64,000 nt of DNA. It comes from Unio delphinus (taxonomy: Eukaryota > Mollusca > Bivalvia > Unionida > Unionidae). The position numbers were made by a program, and so were the translations under genes. The DNA lies in contig JAQISU010000003.1 in assembly GCA_029339505.1 (NCBI GenBank), positions 20,219,001-20,283,000 of the forward strand, written 5' to 3'. Below, piece by piece: positions 1 through 13,040 of this stretch (positions are counted from its first letter, which is position 1; each line of letters starts with the position of its first letter). The notes beneath the pieces are model-generated. The model was given only the letters and a program-made list of their open reading frames with translations, had not been told where the DNA came from and searched no databases.

Positions 1-552
1 CAGAGTGTTTTGTGAAGAAACACTAGCCAAGAAAGCCAAGAAAGGCTCCAACAAACCCAACTTCTTCAAATAATGAATGAAAATATCAGAGATGGTAACA
101 GTAGTAAATTTATCAGAGTCTAAATGAATGAAATTTGTGTAAATAAAAAAACAGAAATACTATACATCAACGGTGTCGTACAGCTCTACCGATCTTAAAT
201 AAAATATTAATTCTTGAAAAATGTAATACTTAAATCATTTTACAAAAATTTGTTCATTTTTATCGAGTGAGTGCTTTGAACTTCAGTTGTTATTACAAAA
301 CTTCCATGCAAAATTATAGATCGCTGTACAACAGGAGACTGATACAAAGAAAAGGATTATTTAATGTAAACATTTCTATATATCCTTCCTTCCTTCCTTC
401 TTTCATTTTATGAATAGATTTAGAGAGGAAGTTGGATATATGGATTCCATGTATTTATGTAAATATTTATATATCGCTCCTTACATTTAGCGCGTTTAAA
501 GAGATTTCTTAGTGATACTGTTTCGACATCATTCTCCTCATTTAATAAGAAT

Positions 553-1530
553 AAAAGCATTTAACAAGGACTTTTGAATAGGTTGAAATGGATATAACAT
601 TTAACAAGGGCCTTTGAATAGGTTGAAATGGATATCACATTTAACAAGGTCCTTTGAAATAGACTGAAATGGATATTCCATTAACAAGGACTTTTGAATA
701 GGTTGAAGTGGATATAACATTTAACAAGGGCCTTTGAATAGGTTGAAGTGGATATAACATTTAACAAGGGCCTTTGAATAGGTTGAAATGGATATTTAAC
801 AAGGGCCTTTGAAAAAGACTGAAATGGATAGTCCATTAACAAGGACTTTTGAATAGGTTGAAGTGGATATAACATTTAACAAGGGCCTTTTAAATAGATC
901 GAAATGTATATTCCATTTAACAAGGATTTTTGGATAAGTTGAAATGGATATAAAATTTAAGGATTTTTTTTAATAGACTGAAATGGATAAGATATTTAAC
1001 AAGAACTTTTGGATAGGTTGAAATAGAAATATAATTTAAGAAGGATTTTTTAATAGATTAAAATGGATATACAATTTAAGAAGGGTTTTGGATAGATTGA
1101 AATGGATATAACATTTAACAAGAACTTTTGGATAGGTTGAAATGGATATAAAATTTAAGAGGGATTTTTTAATAGACTGAAATGGATATTCCATTTAACA
1201 AGGACTTTTGGATCAGTTGAAATGGATATAAAATTTAAGAAGGATTTTGAATAGACTGAAATGGATATAATATTTAACTAGGCTGTTTGAAAGACTGAAC
1301 ACTATTTGAATAGATTGAATATAACATTTAACAAGACTTTTTTAATAGACTGAAATATTTGTAACATTTAACAAGACTGTTTTAATAGACTGAAATGGAT
1401 ATAACATTTAACAAGACTTTTTTGAATAGACTGAAATAGATATAATATTTAACAAAGACTTTTTGAATATACTGATATGGATATAACATTTAAAAAGGCT
1501 GTTTGAAAGACTGAACACTTTTTGAATAGA

Positions 1531-1583
<53 letters not shown>

Positions 1584-1622
1584 CATTTAACAAAGACTTT
1601 TTGAATATACTGAAATGGATAT
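553..1622. repeat. Minisatellite, ~40-bp unit
   Basis: About 25 imperfect units built on atttaacaaggacttttgaa followed by taggttgaaatggatat. Units vary in length (about 38-44 bases) and drift rightward, with gactgaaatgg replacing ggttgaaatgg, so the array is older and less homogenised than the 25-bp and 18-bp arrays. A TA tract (about 1532-1582) interrupts the last units. Short open frames on the minus strand here are repeat translations, not genes. Confidence 0.93.
1532..1582. repeat. TA microsatellite
   Basis: Pure TA dinucleotide tract inside the ~40-bp minisatellite. The matching tract at about 61,120-61,190 is roughly 20 bases longer and accounts for much of the length difference between the two segmental copies. 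Confidence 0.97.
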
Positions 1623-1849
1623 TAATAAGATGCCAATTACCAAATCACAAGCGGCTGCATAAATTTTCTAATAACGGCACACCGGAGGTATACGGAAGTT
1701 ACTGCCAGTCAGCATCGGCGGTCATGAATTGAGTTATACTAAAATCTATGGAAGCATGTTAGAGCCAATCGTTCCATCGCTGCATCGTATATTATTTGAC
1801 CATGTGATGCGATGGTAATTTCATTCGCTCCATTGCCTCATCGTGGTAT

Positions 1850-2162
1850 CAGAGGCGTAGCTGTGATATTTTGCGCCCTGGGACGAACTATAAAATTGGC
1901 GCCCCAGCCCGCTCCCCGTTGAATCACATTTTTCTATTACATTGAATAAGGAAAACAACAAGTGGTTGACAGGCAGCATCATCACTGTAGATGGCAGACG
2001 TATCAGATGACACGTCTACTGAGCCGCTGCATCGATCTTGTGACCGATTTATAATCCTTGTTTACTTATTATAATGTAACGTTGTAAGCCTCATTTTGGC
2101 GCCCCTGTACCTTGGCGCCCGGGGACATATGTACTCCCCTGCACCCCCTCGCTACGCCTCTG
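1850..2162. mobile_element. hAT-like MITE, copy 1
   Basis: A 313-bp non-autonomous DNA element. It begins cagaggcgtagc and ends gctacgcctctg, perfect 12-bp terminal inverted repeats. It is flanked by cgtggtat on the left and cgcggtat on the right, an 8-bp target duplication with one mismatch. CAG ends and 8-bp duplications are typical of hAT elements (family knowledge). Interior sequence is shared with 16,889-17,192 (opposite orientation) and 61,458-61,769 (the segmental copy). No open frame is present, so a transposase from elsewhere must have moved it. Confidence 0.88.
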
Positions 2163-2170
2163 CGCGGTAT

Positions 2171-3740
2171 GCACACGGGAGGAGAATAAACTACAAAGCA
2201 TGCGGTCACTAGGTAACCAGAATAAAGATATTTACCAGAATGAATAAGGGGAAAATGGAATTACCTATATATTATGTACTACCACCAAAAAATCGAAGAT
2301 TTTATTTCTTTTCTAACAGATCTTGACCTACTTGAAAAAGTGCAATGTAACAATTTTGTTTTCTAACACTTTGGGTTTACTTTTACTTTTCATTTTTTTT
2401 TTACTTCTCAGATATCACAATTAACTGGTAAAAAGTGACCAAAAGAAATAGCAATATTATTCAAAATCTAAAAAAATGTAACAAAAAATCAAAATAACGT
2501 ATTATTTTTACATGAAAATTATTAACAATGTCAAAATGCATTAGTTTTGGAATAGTATTGTTGTTAACAGAGAATATAATGTTCCAATAAGTGCTCATTT
2601 ACATTAAAGTTTCCAAAAACATTGAACAAAAACAATGAATGCTTTTTTTTCTAATAAATTACAAAAATAACCAAAATTAATGTATTATTTACAAATGTTT
2701 CTAGCAATTTACAAGACGTTACAAAATAGAAAAACATAATGTGTTATATGCACACATTTAGTATCAAGGACATACATTATATGTTTTTGAGGGCTTTTAA
2801 ATAGAGTGTCAAAATGACCTTTTGTTATAAATCTTACATTTTGCATGGAAGATGTTAATGTGATTTAAGTAAATCCATTCATTGTAAGTCATAATAAGAC
2901 AAAATAATTGATCTAGGATGATCGCGTTTAACAGGGCTGATACTTCATCAGTAGAGGTACGCGAGGCAATACATTGCAGTACCTGTATTCATTAATAGCT
3001 AATTGGGGAGTGAATAAAAAATGCATAATAAATGCAGGGTCTAATTGTTATGTTGCCTTGTGTTGTCTTTACCTAACAAGAGTATGATGAGAGTATTTTG
3101 AATGATACAGATTCACTGGGACTTCTTTCAATCTGTTGTAGACCATTTCTCTGAAATATTTATGTATAAATGAAAAAGTAAACATGTAATGAATAAAACT
3201 TCAATTGTGCAAGAAAAGTCTGGAAACATGATTTTTTTATGATTAGCTTTATTCGATAATCATTCAATACAATTTTTGTCATACGCCTCATATTTTCTAA
3301 ATTAAAGTTATTTTTAATTTATAAATTTCGGAAGCCAATAAACCATAAAATCCATTGCTATATCGGATTATATTATGTTCCCAGTTTGTAAAGTGATTAA
3401 AAGAATTACCTCTCTGAGTTAGTTTTGTATAAAATCATGAATCAAGCAGAATGTTTTTCACCATCTGGAATTTGGTAGTCAAAGACAAAATAGCTTTTTT
3501 GGAGGTATTTTAGAACACTTGTTCTGCAAAATACTGAAATAGACAATTGGTGTAAATATGATAATTTCATTAATGTAATTATTAGATATATAGTAAATCA
3601 ACAATCGTTAATGTTGAATCCAGATATATTGACGTCAGAGGAATAACCTCATTTTTTATTCACAGTAGAAAAGAAAGAAAACTATAGAGATATTTACACA
3701 AGAGAAATGTATTGACTCTTATTCAACGAAGGAAAAATGC
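2171..3740. other. AT-rich spacer, no gene seen
   Basis: AT-rich single-copy-looking sequence with poly-A and poly-T runs and no coding frame of note. It is repeated almost unchanged at about 61,778-63,344 as part of the segmental duplication. Confidence 0.7.
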
Positions 3741-4924
3741 AACAATACATACATACTTAACAATACATACATAGTTAACAATACATACATACTTAAGAAT
3801 ACATACATACTTAACAATACATACATACTTAACAATACATACATAGTTAACAATACATACATAGTTAACAATACATAACATAGTTAACAATACATACATA
3901 GTTAACAATACATACATAGTTAACAATACATACATAGTTAACAATACATAGTTAACAATACATACATAGTTAACAATACATACATAGTTAACAATACATA
4001 CATACTTAACAATACATACATACTTAACAATACATACATAGTTAACAATACATACATAGTTAACAATACATACATACTTAACAATACATACATAATTAAC
4101 ATTACATACATAGTTAACAATACATACATAGTTAACAATACATACATAGTTAACAATACATACATAGTTAACAATACATACATACTTAACAATACATACA
4201 TAGTTAACAATACATACATACTTAACAATACATACATAGTTAACAATACATACATACTTAACAATACATACATAGTTAACAATACATACATACTTAACAA
4301 TACATACATAGGTAACAATACATACATACTTAACAATACATACATAGTTAACAATACATACATAGTTAACAATACGTACATAGTTAACAATACATACATA
4401 CTTAACAATACATACATACTTAACAATACATACATACTTAACAATACATACATAGGTAACAATACATACATAGTTAACAATACATACATAGTTAACAATA
4501 CATACATAGGTAACAATACATACATAGTTAACAATACATACATAGTTAACAATACATACATACTTAACAATACATACATACTTAACAATACATACATAGT
4601 TAACAATACATACATAGTCAACAATACATACATAGTTAACAATACATACATGCATACTTAACAATACATACATAGTTAACAATACATACATAGTTAACAA
4701 TAAATACATAGTTAACAATACATACATAGTTAACAATACATACATAGGTAACAATACATACATAGTTAACAATACATACATAGTTAACAATACATACATA
4801 GTCAACAATGCATACATAGTTTACAATACATACATAGTCAACAATACATACATAGTTAACAATACATACATACTTAACAATACATACATAGTTAACAATA
4901 CATACATAGGTAACAATACATACA
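3741..4924. repeat. 18-bp satellite array, left copy
   Basis: About 65 tandem copies of an 18-bp unit, aacaatacatacatagtt, with a common variant ending actt and rarer agga and agtc variants. One unit near 3875 has lost two bases (cataaca). Because 18 is a multiple of three, minus-strand frames stay open for hundreds of codons (repeating MYVLLT or YVCIVN); these are artefacts of the repeat. Confidence 0.97.
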
Positions 4925-5425
4925 TCAAGGAAATCCCCCAACACAATGAAAGAAGAAAAACAGAAAGTACATGTCATTCTTATTAAAGGAAGGAATGATA
5001 CAGTAGTATTATCGCTGATAAATATATCTTCATTCAAGTGAGGATTTATACATAAATATCTACATAAATATATGGAATTCTCATCAATATGTCCTTCATC
5101 CCATCTAAATATATTCATTGAAAAGAAAGAAATGAGAATATTACTTTGTGGTTTCTCGCAAAATTCTTCAGATTTGTGAGACAATTATGAATCAAAATAA
5201 AGAACTTTTAAATTTATTTCAAACCCCGAAATCCTTAATTGAAGTCTTAACTGTCGCTCAATTTGTGTAAAATGCTTGTTCATATCCACAAATACATTGT
5301 CATTATCCCTTGGGAAATCCTGAATGCACACAATTACAAATACTCATAGTGATAGATAGTACATCACATCTTGCATTGGTCTAACTGTCAGCAGGAAACA
5401 CACGTTTAGATTCATCAATATTAGT

Positions 5426-5430
<5 letters not shown>
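4925..5430. other. No gene seen
   Basis: Mixed AT-rich sequence between the 18-bp array and an AG tract. Minus-strand frames here begin in unique sequence and run into the satellite; nothing in them looks like a protein. Confidence 0.6.

Positions 5431-5462
<32 letters not shown>
5431..5462. repeat. AG microsatellite
   Basis: Pure AG dinucleotide tract. Confidence 0.95.
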
Positions 5463-5468
<6 letters not shown>

Positions 5469-5734
5469 GACGTCCTACCCAGAAGTGTCAATTGCAATTA
5501 CTTATGAAGCACTGGAGTGGGTGGGTGTTTATTTTCTATAATTCAGATAAAATCAGTGACCCTTCCTTGACATTCCCATACTTCTTTGCTGAAATTGGAT
5601 CTATTCAGGTCTATATTGAACTGTGCTTTCTTTTTCTTCGTAAAACACTACGAAGGATGCAATTGTTTATCTGTTAATGTTTTCATTTATTTACAAATCT
5701 GTCCCAAATAACGTGCCCCCCTACCCCTACCCCC

Positions 5735-5735
<1 letters not shown>

Positions 5736-5798
<63 letters not shown>
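5736..5798. repeat. CA microsatellite
   Basis: Pure CA dinucleotide tract of about 31 repeats, preceded by a C-rich stretch. A 60-codon plus-strand frame across it encodes only a Thr-His run. Confidence 0.97.
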
Positions 5799-5799
<1 letters not shown>

Positions 5800-6318
5800 T
5801 TGGAAAGGACAGTTTCAACTGCACTACAAGTTCCGTGTCAGAACTCCCACAAAAATTAAATTCTCTCTCCCAGACGAAAAAAAAAGTTCATATGTAATAT
5901 TTCCTAAATAAGATGACCGGATTCCACCTGCAACGCCTTCAGCATATCCGTGATCGATAATAAACCCCGAGTGAATGGAGGCAACTATCGTTGGAAAATT
6001 GGTGTTCGTTCGAGAACACGGACATCTTTAAAAGAAATTCGCACTTGAATACATCTCTTTTCTTTAACTAGTTTGAGACACAGCCCTATTATATGCTGAT
6101 TGTATTGCGTTATAGCATACGGTGACGCGGTTAGTTAGATAGATAAACTAAAGCTTACTGATTATCATTTCACAACGTTTCCTAATTCGGTTTTCAGGCA
6201 GGTCCAGTCCAAATATCCACGAGAAATTCTGTATTTGAAATGACGGCTCCACGAGGGGATTCCCTATGCGGCTTCGTTCTAACGAAAGACACTGACTATC
6301 TTCTTGTTGGCAAGTGAT

Positions 6319-7364
<1,046 letters not shown>

Positions 7365-7527
7365 ATAGTCTATACATATATTATCATATACTATCATACT
7401 GTTAGACTGCTTTAAAGGGTTTACAAAAGGCAAAATACTTTCGAGTTTTCTCAGTTTCTTACTTAGAACATTGGTAAGAAGTTTAAACACGAGCAACATT
7501 CGCCTGTATACGTGTTAACAACGAATA

Positions 7528-7800
7528 GGGGCCTCGAGTGGCCGAGTGGTCTAAAGCGCTCTCCATTACAGATCACTGCCATCTCACCTCTGTCTCCGTG
7601 GGTTTGAGTCTAAGATTCGGCTAATGTAGTTATGTGAGAAAGCTTGCCAGTAGCTTCTCGTGGGTCAGTGGTTCTTTCCTGGGTTTTCCCGGGTTCTTCC
7701 TCCACCAATAATACTGGCCGCCATGTATAGCCTATCGTGTGCTGCAAAATGGCGTTAAACCCTACAACAACAACAACAACAACAACAACAATAACAACAG
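7528..7800 (+). mobile_element. tRNA-derived SINE with (AAC)n tail
   Basis: The head gcctcgagtggccgagtggt resembles a tRNA-Leu/Ser 5' half with a Pol III A box. About 60 bases on, gtgggtttgagtc resembles a B box with one change. The body ends ...gcaaaatggcgttaaaccct and then (aac)n. The body (ctggccgccatgtata and gcgttaaa near the tail) resembles bivalve SINE bodies known to me. Orientation is taken from the tRNA head and the 3' repeat tail. Confident for a SINE, less so for the family name. Confidence 0.8.
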
Positions 7801-7849
7801 TAACAACGAATAAACAAGAATGAAGAATGTCAATACAATCTGCGAGATT

Positions 7850-8396
7850 TGTTAGAACATCATATCTGTAATTATATATTATTAAAGATGTCTATGTGTT
7901 AGAACATCATATAATTAATTATACCTAATTAAAGATTTCTCTATGTATTAGAACATTATGTATGTCACTATATATGATTAAAGATTTCTCTGTGTTAGAA
8001 CATCACGTATGTAATTATATATAATTAGAGATTTCAATAGGTATTAGAACATCATATCTGTAATTATATCTAATTAACGATTTCTCTATGTATTAGAACA
8101 TCATGTATGTCACTATATCTGATTAAAATTAGAACATCATATCTGTAATTATATCTAATTAAAGATTTCTCTATGTATTAGAACATCATATATATCACTA
8201 TGTCTGAGTAAGATTTCTCTATGTATTAGAACATCATGTATGTCACTATATATAATTAAAATTAGAACATCATATGTGTAATTATATCTAATTAAAGATT
8301 CCTCTATGTATTAGAACATCATGTGTGTCACTATATATAATTAAAATTAGAACATCGTGTCTGTAATTATATCTAATTAAAGGTTTCTCTATGTTA
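7850..8396. repeat. Minisatellite, ~50-bp unit
   Basis: About ten irregular units built on attagaacatcatatctgta followed by attatatctaattaaagatttctctatgt. A shorter subtype lacks the agatttctctatgt part, so long and short units alternate. Confidence 0.88.
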
Positions 8397-8567
8397 TCGT
8401 GCTATACAATTGTCTCTTTATCTGCCGATATTAACATTTCTGTGGTGCTACATATCCGTCTATCTATAAAAAGCTAATGAACATTTTATATACATTTTAT
8501 ATACATTTTATATACATTTTCATGTTTGTAAGGCTATTTGAAAACTGATTCATTCTCTTACATACAG

Positions 8568-8728
8568 GTGTAACGAGCCATGGTGGCGAATTTTACACAG
8601 ATATATGTCAGAAAATAGCCCGTTGGAACGATATATCGGAATCAAACTTGAGTCTCCTAGAACACAAAAGTGTACCAGATTGTGAATACGTCAAACGCAA
8701 CATGTTCCCATTCAAGAAGCGCACTTAG
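8568..8728 (+). CDS. Candidate terminal exon of an unidentified gene
   Basis: A pyrimidine-rich tract ending cattctcttacatacag gives a good 3' splice site at 8566-8567. From there one frame (codons from 8570, after two leading bases) stays open for 52 codons and ends at TAG 8726-8728. The peptide is mixed and protein-like, with GGEFYTDICQKIARWND near its start and a basic end, FPFKKRT. It is not repeat-derived, and the other two frames have stops. No partner exon was found upstream: the sequence back to 7.5 kb is minisatellite and SINE. I do not recognise the family. It may be the last exon of a gene with a long repeat-filled intron, or an orphan exon left by rearrangement. Confidence 0.4.
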
Positions 8729-8938
8729 AGGTTAATGTGGTACCGAACGTGCTGATAATTCATGATAGATTAAAAAGACAAGAGAAAAATAAAATCCTCA
8801 TCATACAAAGCTCAATGGAATTGTATTTTCTTGAAACTTTCCTACTACACAACTCTTTCTGTCTGATAATGTTATCGACATTCCATCTTGTGAAGACATT
8901 CACACCAGATATGTTGGTTGTGCCGATATTCTTATGAA

Positions 8939-8941
<3 letters not shown>

Positions 8942-8992
<51 letters not shown>
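8942..8992. repeat. TG microsatellite
   Basis: Pure TG dinucleotide tract. Confidence 0.97.
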
Positions 8993-8993
<1 letters not shown>

Positions 8994-9449
8994 CTTATTT
9001 AATTACGGTTACTACGGAGTGAAGGAATAAGACAGTGCAAAGACGAACAAAGATACAAAATGTTATGCTACTATAAATATATAAGAAATAGATATGTTTG
9101 CATTTTCTCTAAGGTTATGTTTTGTTTGATTAAGGTGGGGGTCAAATCATCTAGATTTCACTCAGTTAAGTGTAGATTACTGGAAAATATTTACTCTTGA
9201 TACACAGTTTACAGTAAATGTTCGGGAAAAGAGATTGTAATCTGATTCGATTGTCAATACGTGTTTACAGCTACAAATAGTAGAGTTGACACTTACTACC
9301 TTCAAGTCAGTAAACAATTAACATAGTGACAGGACAAGGACAGTTTCAAAATGTTGCACATATTAATGGGGAAAATTGTATCGACTATGTGATAAACTCT
9401 AATATAATCTATATAGGTCACGCAAATATACCATTGTCCAATATAAACA

Positions 9450-9451
<2 letters not shown>
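8993..9451. other. No gene seen
   Basis: AT-rich sequence between TG and TA tracts. Open frames here are short and run into the TA repeat. Confidence 0.6.
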
Positions 9452-9524
<73 letters not shown>

Positions 9525-10090
9525 AATAATAATGAAGACCATATAGCGCCTTATCATTAGAAACTCTAGGCGCTTTACAGCATCTATAGTGATAAAAGAA
9601 CAATTTTAAAACAAAACACCATGAAATTAGAAAACAAAAAATGGTGAACATATTCAAGGTAGGAAACGTTATTAGATCTTTAATTTTGTTCTTGCAGTCG
9701 ACAAAAGTGAGTTTTAAGAGCACTTTTGAAAGGGATCACTGTGTCTTTGTGTCTAATTTCAATGGGCAATTCATCCAACGTTGTTGGGCACTGGTATGCA
9801 AAATAACGATGTCCATGTGACTTCCTTTTAATAGTGGAAATAATGAGTATACTATTGTCAGAAAAGGAGCGTAAGTATCTTGCTGGTATGTACGCATGGG
9901 TGAGGCCAGATAGGTATATTGGGCTGGAGTCCGTCAGTGAAACGTAGCACAGAGAACAAATTTTGTGTTTGATTCTGGATCGAATGGATAGCCAATGTAT
10001 TATGGTATAGAGCAGAGGGGAGTTGTGCTCTGATCGTGATACTCTAAGGATGATCCGAACAGCTGTGCTTTGAACTGTGTTCTCAAATGT
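9452..10090 (-). mobile_element. CR1/L2-type LINE, 3' fragment
   Basis: Minus-strand copy of the LINE 3' end. From about 9530 to 10,090 it matches the terminal part of the copy at 57,660-59,100, including the segments caatgggcaattcatccaac and gggctggagtccgtcagtga. On the plus strand it is preceded by a TA tract (9452-9518) and a short ATT-type run, where the LINE's own (ATT)n tail lies. It is 5'-truncated near 10,090, as is usual for target-primed insertions. Confidence 0.85.
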
Positions 10091-10879
10091 TTAATGATTT
10101 AGTACTGAATTAATCCAACTCAATGAATAAAGTCCAGTTTTTAGAGCCTTTTCTACTGTGGTTATAGTATGTTTAATTCAATATTAAATTATTGACCATT
10201 TGAGATTTTCTGCATACGAACCAATTCAATCGAAAAGCTGCCTTATGAAGTTTAGCGATAAACCCTTTAAAACCCATTCAATCTATGACGTCCAAAACAA
10301 ATATACGTCATGATTACGCGGACGTGATTTTGCCATTTTCAAGACTGACCGAGACTGGACTCAAGTGAAACTTTTTGCAAATTTTTTTATGGTTTCTGGA
10401 GACAGTGTAATAGGGTATGTTAATCACAAATATTTAAAAAAAAATATTTTATTTGAAAACATTGACAAATAAGGTAATTAATAATTGTAATATAATATTC
10501 ATGTATTTATCGAAACTGCTCAAATCGATTATTCTTTGCTGATTGACAAATGAGACTAAACATTATACAATATTTGAATATACATGTACAAGATATTATG
10601 TCATATGACGGATAACTGAAAAATAGTAAATCATACATGTAAGAATTGTTTCATACATTTGTATCACCAATATTTTCTATAACCTTTGGGAAAAGACAAC
10701 AATTTACGTTCCGTGAAACATTGTACGGTGGGTTAAAAAATTATTTAGGACAAAACAAGTATTTAACTTACATGACGACTGCATCAAGAAAGATAAATGA
10801 GTGGTATGTCACATTTTAGAAGGATTTAGAGGAATGTCATATATAAGTTTATCATCCATGCGATGGGAAAATTTGTAAT
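10091..10879. other. No gene seen
   Basis: AT-rich sequence with no repeat structure or coding frame that I can support. Confidence 0.55.
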
Positions 10880-10992
10880 ATTATGAGGCCAGCAATATTT
10901 TCATCATTTTTTACGTTTTCTAGTTTCATGGTGTTTGGTTTTGCTTTTTGTTTTTGTAGTAATATCATTATAGATGTTCTAAAGATTAGGCG

Positions 10993-11040
<48 letters not shown>

Positions 11041-11041
11041 T
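10880..11041 (+). mobile_element. LINE 3' tail fragment with (TTA)n
   Basis: The plus-strand segment ...gttctaaagattaggcgctc followed by (att)n resembles the end of the LINE at 18,340-18,410 (cttctgaagattaggcaaat then (att)n). Only about 110 bases before the microsatellite match, so this is a severely 5'-truncated copy. The 73-codon frame over it is not a gene. Confidence 0.65.
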
Positions 11042-12365
11042 AGAGAAGACTCTGGAAGCCATTGTGTGAATGTGATGTATGTGCATAATGTAACTGAACA
11101 ATGAAATCATGTGCATGAAGTCCAACAAAGGATGTAACAGAATGATGCACACCGAATTCCACAATTGAAATACAGTTATGATGTCGTTCCTACATGGAAC
11201 GAATCAGAACATGGAACTTAAATAGGTAATCAAACAAGCCTGAACGTACATAAATTTATAATACTTACGACTGATTTATAGGTCTATCACTATGGGTATA
11301 TGTATAGAATTTATACATAAATATGAACAATATAGGATTATATCGCTATGGGGTGGATGGGTGTGAGAGTATTGGAATTATACACAAATAAGAACAGTAT
11401 ATGGTCCTATCTTCAATGGTAATCAATGTATAGAAGTTTTACCAAATTATGAATAATGTACGTGTCATTAACAAGCAATATTTAATATTACTACTATGCG
11501 GTCTTATTTGCATGAATGGAAAAGGGTGAACACCAAGTTTTGTAAAATTCTACCCCAAAAAATATTTTCCCGCAATATAAAGTGAAAATTTAAAAAGAAC
11601 TTACAGTATTTAAAACTGTATCCCAAATAGTCCAAAAGGTTATATCACCAGTCCCAATGAATAAAGTTCTAACTAAATTCCAGTGGAGTTCGAAATAAGA
11701 TCCCGCGCTGAAGACTTTGGTGTAGTCTTGAATATACCTACATGTATATACCAATAGCCTGAAGTTTAATGATGTACAGTCATCTAATTAATCACAATAA
11801 TATAATGCTAGATGTCCGTTTCTGAACTAACAATAACTCCAAAAATTTCTGTCCAATAATACTATTGCATATAACCTTGTATTTCCGGTCAATACTAATT
11901 TCAACAAATAAATTCGTCCAAATCAAACTCTGAACACCCCAATAAGATCTGTTCTGCCTAAAGATGTTAAAGCAAGAATTCTCAAGGAAACAAGATATTT
12001 TAAATCCCAAGAAACGAAAGAAGAGCCAGGATGTAGGATTAAAGTTCACTTATAGAACGATTTAAGCAATAATTATAAATCTGTTACTAAACTTGTACTA
12101 AAGAACATGGCCAGCATATTGTTCTTAACTCAGACGAAGATAACCATCGTAATATTTAACAACAGTCATCGGGAAATAATACGTATTATTTGTTTACCAA
12201 AATGAAAAGATCACATTGTCTCTTGTAAGGAGCAACATGAACTTCATTTTGAAGAAGGTCAAGTTCACACATACGTAGCATAGAATCATGGAGAAAATTA
12301 ACAGTACGATTTAAATACACTTAACAGTATTATTGCATTCATAGATCAATATGTAAGTATTTATT
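11042..12365. other. No gene supported
   Basis: AT-rich sequence. An 85-codon minus-strand frame at 11,792-12,049 has no recognisable motif, splice signal or neighbour, and I do not call it a gene. Confidence 0.5.
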
Positions 12366-12770
12366 TCACACAAGTACAGTATTGAATTCTTGAGAGTTGG
12401 AATATATGGATAGCGTGGTGTCCAGTTTACAAACATTATGTGTTTCCGGTTCTGCAGCTCTCTTCGGATTGTAGGAGACACCATTTATGACCCGCTGCTC
12501 CCAGTCTGCCATAGGATCCCAAAGAGGCTCCTTATTCCAGTCAGAATGTTTGTCTTGAAACGTTGGTTACCACTTGAGAGTAAAAAAAACACTGTCATCC
12601 GAGCCATCGTCACAATCGACAGCAACATCCTGGTTACACGAAACCACACAATTCCCCATGAAATAACAACTAATCTGCTTTTGTACAGTGCAAGGTGTCC
12701 ATACGTTGCTCATTTCGTTAAAACAATAAGACTTTACTCTATAAGTACCTTGGTTCTGGTGAAAATTCAT
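12366..12770 (-). pseudogene. Broken protein-like frame with one internal stop
   Basis: A minus-strand frame from an ATG at 12,770 runs 67 codons to an in-frame TAA, then continues in the same frame for another 66 codons to TGA at 12,366-12,368. Both halves read like protein. The first has several cysteines and the acidic stretch DCDDGSDD; the second has SDWNKEPLWDPMADWEQRV. DCxDGSDE is a hallmark of LDL-receptor class A repeats, but the cysteine spacing here does not fit well, so that link is only suggestive. It may be a pseudogene or an exon with flanking read-through. The 122-codon plus-strand frame over the same bases looks like its shadow. Confidence 0.35.
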
Positions 12771-13040
12771 AGCCAGAGAACTCGAGCTAATCTAATTTCT
12801 CACTGAAGGCAGTTTGCCCGTGTAGTGATCGGTAAACTGAACTCACTGTTTTTAAATAGATACAACCATTTATTATGTAACTTGCATGTTTGTCAATATG
12901 ATCATGGGGTTATACAAAGCTTGTGTAAAGGATCTAGCTTTGTGTAAAGGATCTAGCTTTCCCATTTATCGTTCAGGTCAAGATCACAAAAGAAAAGATG
13001 TGTGTTAAACGTTTGGTTGAAAGCTCTTTTATTTGCAAGA

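Larger units (their letters stand above)
1..4924. repeat. Segmental duplication, left copy
   Basis: This stretch matches 59,588 to the window end in the same orientation, at an offset of about 59,585-59,604 bases. The order is the same in both: unique AT-rich sequence, a ~40-bp minisatellite, a TA tract, a MITE, AT-rich spacer and the 18-bp satellite. Differences seen are single bases and short indels: about 1630 (gatgcc here, gatacc there), about 1870 (one extra g here), 2178 (c/t), and a shorter TA tract here. The copies are very young, or are two haplotypes wrongly placed in tandem by the assembly. Confidence 0.93.

Noticed and set aside
3723..4817. 364-codon minus-strand frame and its relatives in the 18-bp arrays
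   Set aside because: Pure translation of an 18-bp repeat, open only because the unit is divisible by three and has no stop.
3741..4924. CRISPR array
   Set aside because: Units are contiguous with no unique spacers and no cas genes, and the genome is eukaryotic. The same holds for the 25-, 30- and 54-bp arrays.
12438..12806. 122-codon plus-strand frame
   Set aside because: It lies opposite the better-looking minus-strand frame and has no splice signals, so it is treated as a shadow.
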